Shown here piece by piece: positions 9,100 to 17,837 of a DNA stretch of 64,000 nucleotides (the stretch's first letter is position 1; every line of letters starts with the position of its first letter). Origin of the DNA: Nocardioides sp. YIM 152315 (lineage in GTDB: Bacteria; Actinomycetota; Actinomycetes; Propionibacteriales; Nocardioidaceae); NCBI RefSeq assembly GCF_029210375.1, contig NZ_JARGER010000043.1, positions 186,001 to 250,000 of the forward strand, read 5' to 3'. The notes under the pieces are model-generated. The model made no database searches and was not told where the DNA came from. It saw only the letters and a list, made by a program, of their open reading frames with translations. The position numbers and the translations under genes were made by a program.

Positions 9100-10284
9100 A
9101 TGCGCGACGTACTTCCCCAGCTGCTCGATTGGTGGCGCGCCGGCCGTGAGGTCGGAATGGCGACCGTAGTCGCTACATTTCGGTCGGCACCCCGTCCTCC
9201 AGGTGCGAGCATGCTCGTTGGTCCAGACGGCACTGCCGTCGGCTCAGTGTCCGGCGGTTGCGTCGAAGGCGCGGTCTACGAGTCCGCGGGAGCTGTCGTC
9301 CAGACTGGCATGCCGCTAGTAGCCCGCTACGGGGTCAGCGACGACGACGCGTTTGCGGTCGGTCTGACTTGCGGCGGCATTCTCGATGTCTATGTCGAGA
9401 AGGTCTCGCGAGAGACATTTCCGAACCTCGAGGAGGTCGCGCGCGATCTCGAGGCAGGGCGACCGGTAGCGGTGGCTACGGTCATCGACCATCCAGACCC
9501 AGCGCTCGTCGGCCGGCGTCTCGTCGTTCGCCCGCCCGAAGCTGGCCTGTCAGAAGGCAGCCTCGGCTCAGATCGAGTCAACGCCGCAGTTCGAGACGAC
9601 GCACTTGGGCTCCTCGCAACCGGAACTGACAGCGTGCTCACCTACGGTCCCGAGGGCGAGCGGCGCGGCGAGGGAATGCGCGTGTTCGTCTGGGCCTTCG
9701 CACCGAAACCCCGAATGCTCGTCTTCGGCGCGATCGACTTCGCGGCCGCAGTGGCCCACGTCGGCAACTTCCTCGGCTACCACGTCACGGTTTGCGACGC
9801 ACGCCCAATCTTTGCGACACACAGCCGTTTCCCCCATGCCGATGAGGTCATCACCGATTGGCCGCACCGCTACCTGGCGAAGGTGGTCGAAACAGGCGGA
9901 ATCGACGCCCGTACGGTGATCGCAGTCCTCACTCACGACCCCAAGTTCGACGTGCCGCTTTTGGAGGTCGCACTTCGGATACCCGAGGTCGCGTACATCG
10001 GCGCCATGGGGTCGCGCCGCACTCATCACGATCGAGTAGCACGTCTTAGGGAAGCGGGAGTCAGCGACGAACAGATCAGTCGCCTGGCGAGCCCCATCGG
10101 GCTGGACCTCGGCGCTCGCACCCCTGAGGAGACGGCAATCTCGATCGCCGCCGAAATCGTCGCAAGTCGGTGGGGCGGCAGCGGGGACAGGCTGAGCCTA
10201 ACGGCAGGTCACATCCACAGTTCGCAGCGCTTGATCGCCTCAACGTCGCGACCGACCTTGCGCCCAGTGATGGCCGACAGCTGA
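9100..10284 (+). CDS. xdhC: XdhC/CoxI-family molybdenum cofactor insertion factor
   Basis: Predicted 394 residues. XdhC proteins bind molybdopterin cofactor and hand it, sulfurated, to xanthine-dehydrogenase-type enzymes. The N-terminal XdhC/CoxI domain shows ATFRSAPRPPGASM and SVSGGCVEGAV; a C-terminal Rossmann-type XdhC domain follows (PRMLVFGAIDFAAAVAH, then AYIGAMGSRRTHHDR and GLDLGARTPEETAISI). The ATG at 9100 follows AGGAGTGGGCG. It is well placed to mature the molybdenum hydroxylase at the left end of the window. Confidence 0.92.
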   Translation: MRDVLPQLLDWWRAGREVGMATVVATFRSAPRPPGASMLVGPDGTAVGSVSGGCVEGAVYESAGAVVQTGMPLVARYGVSDDDAFAVGLTCGGILDVYVEKVSRETFPNLEEVARDLEAGRPVAVATVIDHPDPALVGRRLVVRPPEAGLSEGSLGSDRVNAAVRDDALGLLATGTDSVLTYGPEGERRGEGMRVFVWAFAPKPRMLVFGAIDFAAAVAHVGNFLGYHVTVCDARPIFATHSRFPHADEVITDWPHRYLAKVVETGGIDARTVIAVLTHDPKFDVPLLEVALRIPEVAYIGAMGSRRTHHDRVARLREAGVSDEQISRLASPIGLDLGARTPEETAISIAAEIVASRWGGSGDRLSLTAGHIHSSQRLIASTSRPTLRPVMADS

Positions 10285-10296
10285 AGTAGCGGCGAC

Positions 10297-10854
10297 ATGG
10301 GGCTGCGCGAGCATCGACAGCGAGACCGGACTATCCGAGGTCTGGCGTGGATGATCACGATCGGTCTGTGTGTTCTTCTGCTGCCCGGCTCCGCGAGTGC
10401 TGCAAGCCATGCCGATGAACCGTGCCCCGAAATCGCGACTCTGAGCCGCGGCCCCAATGGGGCACCGTTCGTGAATCTTGCGATCGAGCGACAGCGACCT
10501 TCCAGCCGCTGGCTTTGGGCGCCGAACTCCTCGCATCGACTTTGCCTCTCGGCCGGCGATGTGCTCGTCGCTCCGACATGCTCCCAGTCTTCGATCATCA
10601 TCAAGTTCGATGAATGCGGCTCCGAGTCGCAGAACGGACACCCGTTCCCGCGGCCGGCGATCCGTCCGCGCGCAGACAGCATGCCGACGACTGTGAACGC
10701 CCAGGGACCGGAACGACCTATGGGCGCTACAGGTTGGCTGCTGTGGGCAACCCTGGTGTGCGCCGGCACTTTGGTCGCTTGCCTCTTGACTTGGCTCCTT
10801 GCCCAGGAAGGCGGAGACGACTGCCGCCCTGTAAATCCGAACGGAGCGTGGTGA
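10297..10854 (+). CDS. Hypothetical membrane-anchored exported protein
   Basis: Predicted 185 residues, not recognised. After a basic N terminus there is a hydrophobic stretch ending in GSASAASHA (signal peptide or anchor), then a soluble part with four to five cysteines, and a second hydrophobic segment near the C terminus (GWLLWATLVCAGTLVA). The signal and membrane-segment pattern supports coding. There is no good ribosome site and a competing reverse-strand frame exists, so reality is uncertain. It starts 12 bases after xdhC. Confidence 0.4.
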   Translation: MGLREHRQRDRTIRGLAWMITIGLCVLLLPGSASAASHADEPCPEIATLSRGPNGAPFVNLAIERQRPSSRWLWAPNSSHRLCLSAGDVLVAPTCSQSSIIIKFDECGSESQNGHPFPRPAIRPRADSMPTTVNAQGPERPMGATGWLLWATLVCAGTLVACLLTWLLAQEGGDDCRPVNPNGAW

Positions 10855-10857
10855 CAG

Positions 10858-11850
10858 TTAGCCCCCGATTGCGGACATCGGGCGGTCGGGCTGGAGGAAC
10901 GTCGGGTCGTCGATGCCGTGGCCGGCGCGCTTGCCGGCCATTGCGGTCACCCAGCGCTCGGCGATCTCCTCGTCGGTCGCGCCGGCGCGGAGCGCGGCGC
11001 GCAGGTCGGACTCCTCGCGGGCGAACAGGCAGTTGCGGATCTGGCCGTCGGCGGTCAGCCGGACGCGGTCGCAGTCGCCGCAGAACGGCCGGGTGACGCT
11101 GGCGATCACGCCGACGGTGGCGGGTCCGCCGTCGACGAGGAACAGCTCGGCGGGGGCGCTCCCCCGTGGCTCGGCCGCGGGCGACAGCGTGAACTCGCGC
11201 TCGAGGTGGGCGAAGATCTCGTCGGCGGTCACCATGCCGTCGCGGCTCCAGCGGTGCTGGGCGTCCAGCGGCATCTGCTCGATGAACCGCAGCTCGTAGC
11301 CCTCGCCGATCGCCCAGCGCAGCAGCTCCGGCGCCTGGTCGTCGTTGATCCCGCGCATCAGGACGGCGTTCACCTTCACCGGGCCGAGTCCCGCCTCCTG
11401 GGCGGCCGCCAACCCGGCGAGCACGTCGGCCAGCCGGTCGCGGCGGGTGATCTCCTTGAACGACTCGCGGCGGATGCTGTCCAGGCTCACGTTCACCCGG
11501 TCGAGGCCGGCCTCGGCGAGCGCGTGCGCCGTACGAGCCAGGCCGAGCGCGTTCGTGGTCAGCGAGGTCTCGACGCCCAGGGCGCTCGTCCGCCGCACGA
11601 TGTCCACGAGACCACGGCGTACCAACGGCTCACCCCCGGTGAACCGGACCTCCCGGATCCCGAGCAGCTCGACGCCGATGTGGACCAGCCGGACCACCTC
11701 GTCATCGCTCAGCACGGTGTCGTCGGGCAGCCAGTCCAGGCCCTCGGCCGGCATGCAGTAGGAGCAGCGCAGGTTGCAGCGGTCGGTCAGCGACACCCGC
11801 AGGTCGGTCGCGACCCGGCCATACCTGTCTCGCAGCTTGCCCGTGCTCAT
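10858..11850 (-). CDS. moaA: GTP 3',8-cyclase MoaA (molybdopterin biosynthesis)
   Basis: Predicted 330-residue radical-SAM enzyme catalysing the first step of molybdopterin synthesis from GTP. The N-terminal SAM cluster motif CNLRCSYC, the TGGEPL motif, and the C-terminal second cluster (PFCGDCDRVRLTADG, then NCLF) are all present. The protein ends in Gly-Gly, which MoaA needs. ATG 11850 is preferred to an upstream TTG at 11856. Its base composition looks richer in GC than the flanking catabolic genes. It lies 95 bases downstream of moaE on the same strand; no moaB, moaC or moaD is visible in the window. Confidence 0.95.
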   Translation of the reverse strand: MSTGKLRDRYGRVATDLRVSLTDRCNLRCSYCMPAEGLDWLPDDTVLSDDEVVRLVHIGVELLGIREVRFTGGEPLVRRGLVDIVRRTSALGVETSLTTNALGLARTAHALAEAGLDRVNVSLDSIRRESFKEITRRDRLADVLAGLAAAQEAGLGPVKVNAVLMRGINDDQAPELLRWAIGEGYELRFIEQMPLDAQHRWSRDGMVTADEIFAHLEREFTLSPAAEPRGSAPAELFLVDGGPATVGVIASVTRPFCGDCDRVRLTADGQIRNCLFAREESDLRAALRAGATDEEIAERWVTAMAGKRAGHGIDDPTFLQPDRPMSAIGG

Positions 11851-11945
11851 CGCCAAATTCTACGGAAGTTTGATCGCCGTAGCGCTCGTGGTCGGAGCTG
11901 TCTCAAGGAGTGGCTCACACCCTCGAGGGGCGGTTGCGACCGGCT

Positions 11946-12371
11946 TCAAGGAGTCCCGACCCACTCGTCGCTGCCGTCAACAAACGACTGGTGCTTCCAG
12001 ATCGGTACCTCGGCTTTGAGGGTATCGATCAGCGCGCGACTGGCGGCGAACGCCTCGTCGCGATGGGAGGCAGTAGTAGCCACGATGACGGCGATATCGC
12101 CGATGGCGAGTGCGCCGACTCGATGTACTGCAGCGACGCCGTGCACGTCATAGTCGTCCGCAACTCGCTCGCAGACCTCGCGCATCTTTAGCCGGGCGGT
12201 CGGGTGTGCTGAATAGTTGAGACCGCCGACGCCCTTGCCGCCGTCGTGGTCACGCACCCTTCCGACGAACAGCGTCAAGCCGCCCGAAGCGTCGTCGCCG
12301 AGTGCTGACACGACTTCGTCGACGCTCAGCGCCGTCTCCCGGATGTCCACTTCGCGCACGACCGATTTCAC
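11946..12371 (-). CDS. moaE: Molybdopterin synthase catalytic subunit MoaE
   Basis: Predicted 141-residue large subunit of molybdopterin synthase, which transfers sulfur from MoaD to precursor Z. Family motifs FVGRVRDHDGGKGV, HRVGALAIGDIAV, HRDEAFAA and KAEVPIWKHQ (active-site lysine in the last) are intact. It is the upstream gene of a moaE-moaA pair. The MoaD partner must come from elsewhere in the genome. Confidence 0.95.
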   Translation of the reverse strand: MKSVVREVDIRETALSVDEVVSALGDDASGGLTLFVGRVRDHDGGKGVGGLNYSAHPTARLKMREVCERVADDYDVHGVAAVHRVGALAIGDIAVIVATTASHRDEAFAASRALIDTLKAEVPIWKHQSFVDGSDEWVGTP

Positions 12372-12874
12372 TAGAAGAGCCTAGGACTTCCTCGCTTCGG
12401 AGCCCGGGTTCGTCCACATGTCGTTACCCCGAGCACGGGGCTCCCTATTCCGTCGGCTTTGGACCTCGGGGTGAGGACGGTTTCGTGACCTTGCCGGTCT
12501 GATTCCACTGGGCCCGGATGAGGTTCCCGCTCGTCGGTTGCAGATTCGCGCCCCGACTAGTGGTGAGGTGGATGTTCAGGCAGATCAATCGTCTCCTCGC
12601 CACCCGGCGTGAGATCGATGCCGTCGACAATTGCCGGTCGCGACACCTGCTGTGACCGGATCTCGGTTTTGCGGCTGAGTGGGCGCGGAGGCGAGACGGC
12701 GCCCTTGGGGCGGGCGCGTCATCACCCGGGTGAGCGCACGTCGGCGCTCACGTCTGCGCTCACCCGGACCCTCCGTGGATTCGTGGCGCTCGACCCGACT
12801 CTTTCCCAGACCTGTGATCAGGAGGACACGGGCGCCGGATTCGCACCGCCGAACCCACAAGAATTCTGCGGCCT
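12372..12874. other. Intergenic region with coding-like remnant and hairpin
   Basis: About 500 bases without a convincing gene. On the reverse strand at about 12555-12700 one frame reads like the tail of a protein (ending DLPEHPPHH before a stop) but lacks a proper start, so it may be a gene remnant. A strong inverted repeat lies at 12726-12767. On the reverse strand around 12820-12865 there is a stretch resembling the T-arm and 3' end of a tRNA, but no complete cloverleaf could be drawn. Confidence 0.4.
12726..12767. repeat. 13-bp perfect inverted repeat
   Basis: CCGGGTGAGCGCA (12726-12738) is repeated inverted as TGCGCTCACCCGG (12755-12767) around a 16-base loop that itself holds a further GCGCTCAC copy. 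It lies between moaE and the upstream-facing amidohydrolase operon and could end transcription of that operon; no T-tract is seen. Confidence 0.6.
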
Positions 12875-14311
12875 TCACTCCCCGATTGGTTCTCCCACGA
12901 TGCCCTGCTTCTCGTACTTGCGCAGGTCGTTGAGGGTGTCTGCTCTCTGCTCCCCGGTCCAGTCGAGCTGCGTCTTAGGAATCTCGCCACCTTCGTAGAC
13001 ACGCTCGTAGGTGATGAGCTCCCACCCATACTCATGCGGCAGGTAGTCGTTGCGAATGAACCGACTGCGGATGTCGTCGGGGAACGTCTGAACCTCACCG
13101 TTGAGGACCACGGTCTCTACCTTGCCCGGCTGATAGAGCACGCGAATGTCCTTCACCGGGTCGCCGTCGACGACGATGATGTCTGCCAGCTTGCCTTCGG
13201 CCAGCACGCCCACATCGTTCGGAAGACCCATAGCGTTTGCACCATGCTTGGTGCCAGCTTGGATCGCTTCGAGCGAGGACATACCCGTGTACATCATGAG
13301 CATCTCAAGCTCGCGCGCATGCCACTGTCCGTAGGGAACCAAGGCGAAACCGCTATCAGTTCCCATCGCGAACTTCACGCCGGCGTCGTATGCACGGTGC
13401 AACGAGCTCATCGTGGCCTCGTTCATCCGCTTGGTCGCTTCGACGATGCCGTGACGCGCGCGAGACTCCTCCGCGAACTCGACGACGTGGTGCATGAGAA
13501 GCTGAGTAGGAGCGAGCGGAATCTGGCTCTTTGCGAGGTTTTCGATCGTGGCGTCCGACATGTGATTCCCGTGCATGATGTGGTCGAAGCCTGCGTTGAC
13601 CGCGGCATTCATCTCACCATCGCCGCGCGCGTGGATCGTGATCTTCAGCCCGAGCTGGTGGGCCAAGTCCGCGCACATCTTGAGCTCGTCGTCGGTGAAA
13701 GCCTGGAAGTCGCCGAAAGGCGAATCCGCCAGTTTGATGAGGTCGACCCCACCCTTCTTCTGCCGCCGAATCTCATCGATCATGGCGTCCTTGGTGTTGG
13801 TCAACCGCCCAGTGCTGGCGTCCGGTACCCCCGTCGAGTCCGGGAACCAATCCGTAAGACCGTTGCTAGTCGTCAGGTAGCGACCAGCGGTCGTCATCCG
13901 CGGTCCGTGAATGAGTCCGCGGCGAATTCCCTCACGCAGACCAACACCGATGAAGTAGCTACCGCCCGGCTGGGACATGCTGGTGACACCAGCCGCGAGA
14001 ACCTTCTCAACATTCGCCGCCGCGATCAGCGTCCGCAGTTCCGGAGGCGTGTACATGCTGATCTCTTCTTCGGTCCGCGCCAGGCCGTAGGTCATGTGGC
14101 AGTGGATATCGATCAGCCCAGGCATCACGGTCTTGCCGCGCGCGTCGATGCGTGTGAGATCGGCGCCTCGGGGCACGTCCTCATCGACGTCAACCTTGCC
14201 GAGCTTGATGATGCGGGCGTTCTTCACGAGAACGTCGCAACCCTCCATCGGGGGATTGAGATCACCGTCGACTACGGTTCCGTTCTCGATCAGCAAGTAC
14301 TTGTCAGTCAT
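12875..14311 (-). CDS. Amidohydrolase (imidazolonepropionase-like, HxH metal site)
   Basis: Predicted 478-residue amidohydrolase-superfamily enzyme. Metal ligands are visible in LIDIHCHMTYG (HxH), ITIHARGDGEM, FDHIMHGNHM and the late aspartate FAMGTDSGFALVPYG. VDLIKLADSP holds a lysine where family members carry a carboxylated one. The C terminus has the usual LAEGKLADIIVVDGDP strand. Similar proteins hydrolyse imidazolones, dipeptides or organophosphates; enamide or lactam hydrolysis would fit this locus. Last gene of the reverse-strand operon, starting 2 bases past the alpha/beta hydrolase stop. Confidence 0.88.
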   Translation of the reverse strand: MTDKYLLIENGTVVDGDLNPPMEGCDVLVKNARIIKLGKVDVDEDVPRGADLTRIDARGKTVMPGLIDIHCHMTYGLARTEEEISMYTPPELRTLIAAANVEKVLAAGVTSMSQPGGSYFIGVGLREGIRRGLIHGPRMTTAGRYLTTSNGLTDWFPDSTGVPDASTGRLTNTKDAMIDEIRRQKKGGVDLIKLADSPFGDFQAFTDDELKMCADLAHQLGLKITIHARGDGEMNAAVNAGFDHIMHGNHMSDATIENLAKSQIPLAPTQLLMHHVVEFAEESRARHGIVEATKRMNEATMSSLHRAYDAGVKFAMGTDSGFALVPYGQWHARELEMLMMYTGMSSLEAIQAGTKHGANAMGLPNDVGVLAEGKLADIIVVDGDPVKDIRVLYQPGKVETVVLNGEVQTFPDDIRSRFIRNDYLPHEYGWELITYERVYEGGEIPKTQLDWTGEQRADTLNDLRKYEKQGIVGEPIGE

Positions 14312-14312
14312 G

Positions 14313-15191
14313 TCAATCTCCTCGTGAGCTGGTTGCGGCCGGTACGCCGCGAGTCACTTCGCCGGAGATGAACTCCGCGACGATCTCGACGAAACGGGTG
14401 GGGTTCTCAAAGTAGGGCGCATGACCACACTTGTTCATCACACGCAATTCGGCCTGTGGAAGCGCATCACGCGAGCGATAGCCCATCGACAGTGGCGTCC
14501 ACCGGTCGCTCTCGCCCCACACCAGCAGGATGGAGAGCTCCGGCCGTTCCTTCAGTCGGTCGACCTGCAGGTCATTGACGGAGTCCTCGTTTAGTGCCGT
14601 CGCAGCTTTGTGGAGTGCCTGCCGAGCACCCGAGGACGAGTTGATCTGGGACTCTTCTCGGATCCAAGCGTCCACGACCTGGTCAGGAGAGGAGACAACC
14701 ATTTTCAACTTCGCCGCTACGGCCTCAGGACTGCCGTCCGAAACCTTCTCCGGACCAACCATGGCAGCTTCGTCCATCGGGACGATGCCCATCGTTCCGA
14801 TGAGGACGAGGCTCGATACGAGCTCAGGGCGGTCACATGCCACCATCGCAGCCACCTGACCGCCCAGCGATGTGCCGAGAATGGTGACGCCCTGAAGGTC
14901 GAGCTCATCCAGAACGCCGGCAACGAACCCGGCGAAGTCGCGCGGGCGGTAGCCATAGTCTTCGGGCTTATCGGCCAGACCATGCCCAGGAAAGTCCATC
15001 GCAAGGACCCGGAATCCTGCCTCAACTAGCCCCGGCATGACCGGGGTGAACCGGTCCGCCCGCGAGCCGACGCCGTGCAGGCACAGCAGGACATCTTGTC
15101 CAGCACCGGCTTCCACGACCCTGGTGGTGAGGCCATCGACCGTGATCGGGTAGCTAATCGTGATGTCGCGACCCTGCTGGAAGTAGGCCAC
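14313..15191 (-). CDS. Alpha/beta-fold hydrolase
   Basis: Predicted 292 residues. The lipase/esterase-type core is clear: oxyanion region CLHGVGSRADRF, nucleophile elbow GTSLGGQVAA (serine), the acid in LLVWGESDRWTPL and the histidine in NKCGHAPYFENP, completing a Ser-Asp-His triad. Sequence style is like carbon-carbon or enol-lactone hydrolases of catabolic operons. GTG start 3 bases after the RidA stop, so it is co-transcribed with the uptake and hydrolysis genes. Confidence 0.88.
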   Translation of the reverse strand: MAYFQQGRDITISYPITVDGLTTRVVEAGAGQDVLLCLHGVGSRADRFTPVMPGLVEAGFRVLAMDFPGHGLADKPEDYGYRPRDFAGFVAGVLDELDLQGVTILGTSLGGQVAAMVACDRPELVSSLVLIGTMGIVPMDEAAMVGPEKVSDGSPEAVAAKLKMVVSSPDQVVDAWIREESQINSSSGARQALHKAATALNEDSVNDLQVDRLKERPELSILLVWGESDRWTPLSMGYRSRDALPQAELRVMNKCGHAPYFENPTRFVEIVAEFISGEVTRGVPAATSSRGD

Positions 15192-15194
15192 CGT

Positions 15195-15611
15195 TCAGTC
15201 CCCAGCAGGGCGCACCGCGAGTGCCTCGATCTCCACGCGGAAACGCTCCTCGACAAGCCCGGCGACGATGAGCAGAGTGTTCGGCGGGTAGACGCCTTCG
15301 GGGTAGATCTCAGCGAAGACCTCCTTGCGCGTCGCCATGAACGGCGGGATGGTGTCGCGTCCGACGAGGAACGTCTGGAACTTCACAACATGGCTGAAGT
15401 CGAGTCCTACTGCGGCAAGAGCATTGCCGACGTTCGCGAATGCCCCCCGCACCTGGTCCTCAGCCGAGTCAGAGTTCGGCCAAGCACCAGTGTTGTCCGT
15501 GCCGAACTGGCCGGCGACGACAACCAGCTCGCCAGGGCCGGCCTCTGAGATCGGCGAGTAGTCGCCGAACTTGGCAAGGGTGGGGACAACCGGGTGATAG
15601 GTGACGGACAT
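15195..15611 (-). CDS. RidA-family protein, non-archetypal
   Basis: Predicted 138 residues of the Rid (YjgF/UK114) family. GELVVVAGQFGTDNTG and the C-terminal VEIEALAV strand are typical. The arginine that binds the imine/enamine carboxylate in archetypal RidA (an R-x-x-x-x-V strand) is replaced here: the segment reads PPNTLLIVAGL. It is therefore unlikely to be a standard 2-aminoacrylate deaminase and may act on another enamine or hydrolyse a pathway intermediate (inference from operon position between the FAH-family and alpha/beta hydrolases). Confidence 0.88.
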   Translation of the reverse strand: MSVTYHPVVPTLAKFGDYSPISEAGPGELVVVAGQFGTDNTGAWPNSDSAEDQVRGAFANVGNALAAVGLDFSHVVKFQTFLVGRDTIPPFMATRKEVFAEIYPEGVYPPNTLLIVAGLVEERFRVEIEALAVRPAGD

Positions 15612-15658
15612 GTGATGTTCTCCGCTCTCGCTTGGTTGATGTATGCGGCTGGTGGCGC

Positions 15659-16525
15659 TCAGCTGGCAGCCGCGCGTGAGATCAAGCCGGTGTGCACCGG
15701 GTTGATGAGCGCTCCGATCCCTTCGATTCGGGTCTCGACGACGTCTCCGTCGTGCAGGAACTCGGGCGGGTTTCGCTTGAACCCGACTCCACTGGGCGTA
15801 CCGGTGGCGATGACGTCGCCAGGCATCAGCGGCATGACAGCCGAAATCGTCGAGATGAGACGAGCCACATTGAAGATCATGTCGCGGGTGTTCCCGGTCT
15901 GCTTAACCTGCTCGTTGACGCGCAGCGAGATCTCGAGCTCGGGCTCGGCGCCCAACTCGTCCTTAGTCACGATCCACGGTCCGATCGGCGTGGCTGCGAC
16001 ACTGTTCTTCCCGAGCGTCCACTGGACGTGCTTGGTCTGGAGATCACGAGCGGTGATGTCGTTCACGACGGTGAACCCGGCGACGGCGTGGAGCGCAGCC
16101 TCGGCTGACACGTTCCGGACAGGCGCGCCGATCACAACCCCCAGCTCGGCCTCCCAATCGAACTGCTCGGAGACCTCCTTAGGCAGGTGAAGAACTGCGC
16201 CGGCCCCGGCGAGGGTGCTGCTGTCCTTGAGGAACAGGATCGGCTCCTGCGGCACCTCGGCTACGAATACGTCAGCGGACTCACGCTGGTGCTCGACGTA
16301 GTTGATGCCAGCGCAGAACACGCGGCCCCCGCCAACCGCCGGCGGCAAGAAGGTCACCTCGTCGACGGTTGCCTCATGGCCTGTGTAAGGCAGGTTCTCG
16401 GTGGCGCCGCCGGTGGCGGCGAGCACCAGCAGGTCGCGCAGCGACCAGTGAATCTCCCGGACGACGTCGCCTTCGACGACGCCAACGCGGTCTGCTCCGT
16501 TTGAGAGGTAGCGCGCGATCTTCAT
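15659..16525 (-). CDS. Fumarylacetoacetate hydrolase (FAH) family protein
   Basis: Predicted 288 residues. Core FAH-family segments are present: FCAGINYVEHQRES, the metal-binding EAELGVVIG, NDITARDLQ, and GDVIATGTPSGVGFKRNPP. Members hydrolyse or decarboxylate acylpyruvates and 2-oxo-hepta/penta-dioates at the end of ring-cleavage pathways. ATG 16525 is chosen because similarity to the family begins there (KIARYL); the frame is open further upstream to about 16741 but overlaps the aminotransferase gene. Confidence 0.92.
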   Translation of the reverse strand: MKIARYLSNGADRVGVVEGDVVREIHWSLRDLLVLAATGGATENLPYTGHEATVDEVTFLPPAVGGGRVFCAGINYVEHQRESADVFVAEVPQEPILFLKDSSTLAGAGAVLHLPKEVSEQFDWEAELGVVIGAPVRNVSAEAALHAVAGFTVVNDITARDLQTKHVQWTLGKNSVAATPIGPWIVTKDELGAEPELEISLRVNEQVKQTGNTRDMIFNVARLISTISAVMPLMPGDVIATGTPSGVGFKRNPPEFLHDGDVVETRIEGIGALINPVHTGLISRAAAS

Positions 16526-16622
16526 GATCTTCGTCCCTTCAGCCCTATGGGCTAGTTCAGTGTGAGTGCGACCGGTCCCGCATGTGATCGAGTAGAGGAG
16601 CGTTGCCGCTGGCGGGAACGTC

Positions 16623-17837
16623 CTACGAGAGGGCGGCGGAACGGGCGGCGTCGCCCATCTGCCTGAGTGCGGTCGTGAGGATGGAGCTACTGGTTCCGAA
16701 GTTGATCCGAACCCGCCCGGTGCCGCCGGGGCCGAAGACATGGCCAGACGTCACGGCGACCTTGCCGTCGTCGTAGAAGAGCTTCGCCGCTCCGGCCATG
16801 GCGCCGAAGCTGCCAGCGGTTGCACCTTCATCTCGGTCGGAGGTGATGACGTTGCGGCAGTCGAGCCAGGCCATGTAGGTGCCTTGCGGGCGCAGGTATC
16901 CGACTTCGGGCAGGTGCTCGGTCAGGAGTTCGCCTAGCAAATTCCTGTTGCGCTCCAGCCCTGAGAGAAGTGCGTCGAGCCACTCGTCGCCTTCGTTGTA
17001 TGCGGCGGTCTGGGCGATCACGCCCAAGTGGCTTGCGATACGAGACGTCCATGCCGGGATGGCCGCCAGGTCATCTGCCGTGTCGGATCCTCCGACCAGG
17101 ACCGCCGCTTTGGCGCCGGCTAGGTTCCATGCCTTGGAGGCGGACGTCAGCGAGAACGCGCGCTCGGCGCCTGGAAGGCTGAGGAGCGGGGTGAACTGCG
17201 CATCCGAGTAGACAATGGGCGCGTGAATCTCGTTGGACACCACAGTCACGCCGTGCGTCGCGGCGAGCTCTAGGACGCTCGTCAGCTCCGCGACGGTGTG
17301 CACGACGCCAGTTGGATTGTGCGGATTCGCCAACAGATAGACGGCCCGAGGTGAGCTCGCACGCGCCGCGGCAAACGCTCTGTCGAGCGCCTCGAGGTCG
17401 ATGCGGCAATCCTCACCCAGGGGGGCTTCAACGATGCGACGACCATGATGCTCGGTGTAGGAGTAGAAGGGCGTGTATACCGGAGGATTGACGATAACTG
17501 GGTCGCCCGGCTCGGTAATCGCATCCAAGAGCTGAACGAAGCCGTTCATCACATCAACGACCACCAGGGTGCGGTCGGCCGACACTGTGTCCCAGCCCCA
17601 CCGACGGGAAGCGAAGCCCTGAAATGCCTCCACGAGTTCAGTGCCACTCACATAGCCCGTATCACCGTTGGCGATGGCGCGGTACAGCGACTCGGCAATT
17701 GGTGGAGCGAGTGGGACATCCATTTCGGCGACCCACAGGGGTAGTACATCGTTGGGGTAGGTTGTCCACTTCCAGCTGGTCCTCGTCCTGAGCTCGTCCA
17801 GCGAGAGCGCCTCGAGCGGATTTCCGATCGGCGTCAT
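16623..17837 (-). CDS. MalY/PatB-type PLP enzyme (aminotransferase or C-S lyase)
   Basis: Predicted 404-residue fold-type I PLP protein of the MalY/PatB group. The PLP lysine lies in SLTSASKAWNLAGAK, with LLANPHNPTG and a C-terminal GRVRINFGTS holding the carboxylate-binding arginine. Known relatives are cystathionine beta-lyases and aminotransferases. The ATG overlaps the stop of the ABC ATPase gene by 4 bases, tying it to amino-acid-like uptake. It may remove an amino group or split a C-S bond in the imported compound. Confidence 0.9.
   Translation of the reverse strand: MTPIGNPLEALSLDELRTRTSWKWTTYPNDVLPLWVAEMDVPLAPPIAESLYRAIANGDTGYVSGTELVEAFQGFASRRWGWDTVSADRTLVVVDVMNGFVQLLDAITEPGDPVIVNPPVYTPFYSYTEHHGRRIVEAPLGEDCRIDLEALDRAFAAARASSPRAVYLLANPHNPTGVVHTVAELTSVLELAATHGVTVVSNEIHAPIVYSDAQFTPLLSLPGAERAFSLTSASKAWNLAGAKAAVLVGGSDTADDLAAIPAWTSRIASHLGVIAQTAAYNEGDEWLDALLSGLERNRNLLGELLTEHLPEVGYLRPQGTYMAWLDCRNVITSDRDEGATAGSFGAMAGAAKLFYDDGKVAVTSGHVFGPGGTGRVRINFGTSSSILTTALRQMGDAARSAALS

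Noticed and set aside
12820..12880. tRNA gene on the reverse strand
   Set aside because: Only a T-arm-like stretch; no acceptor, D and anticodon arms could be paired.
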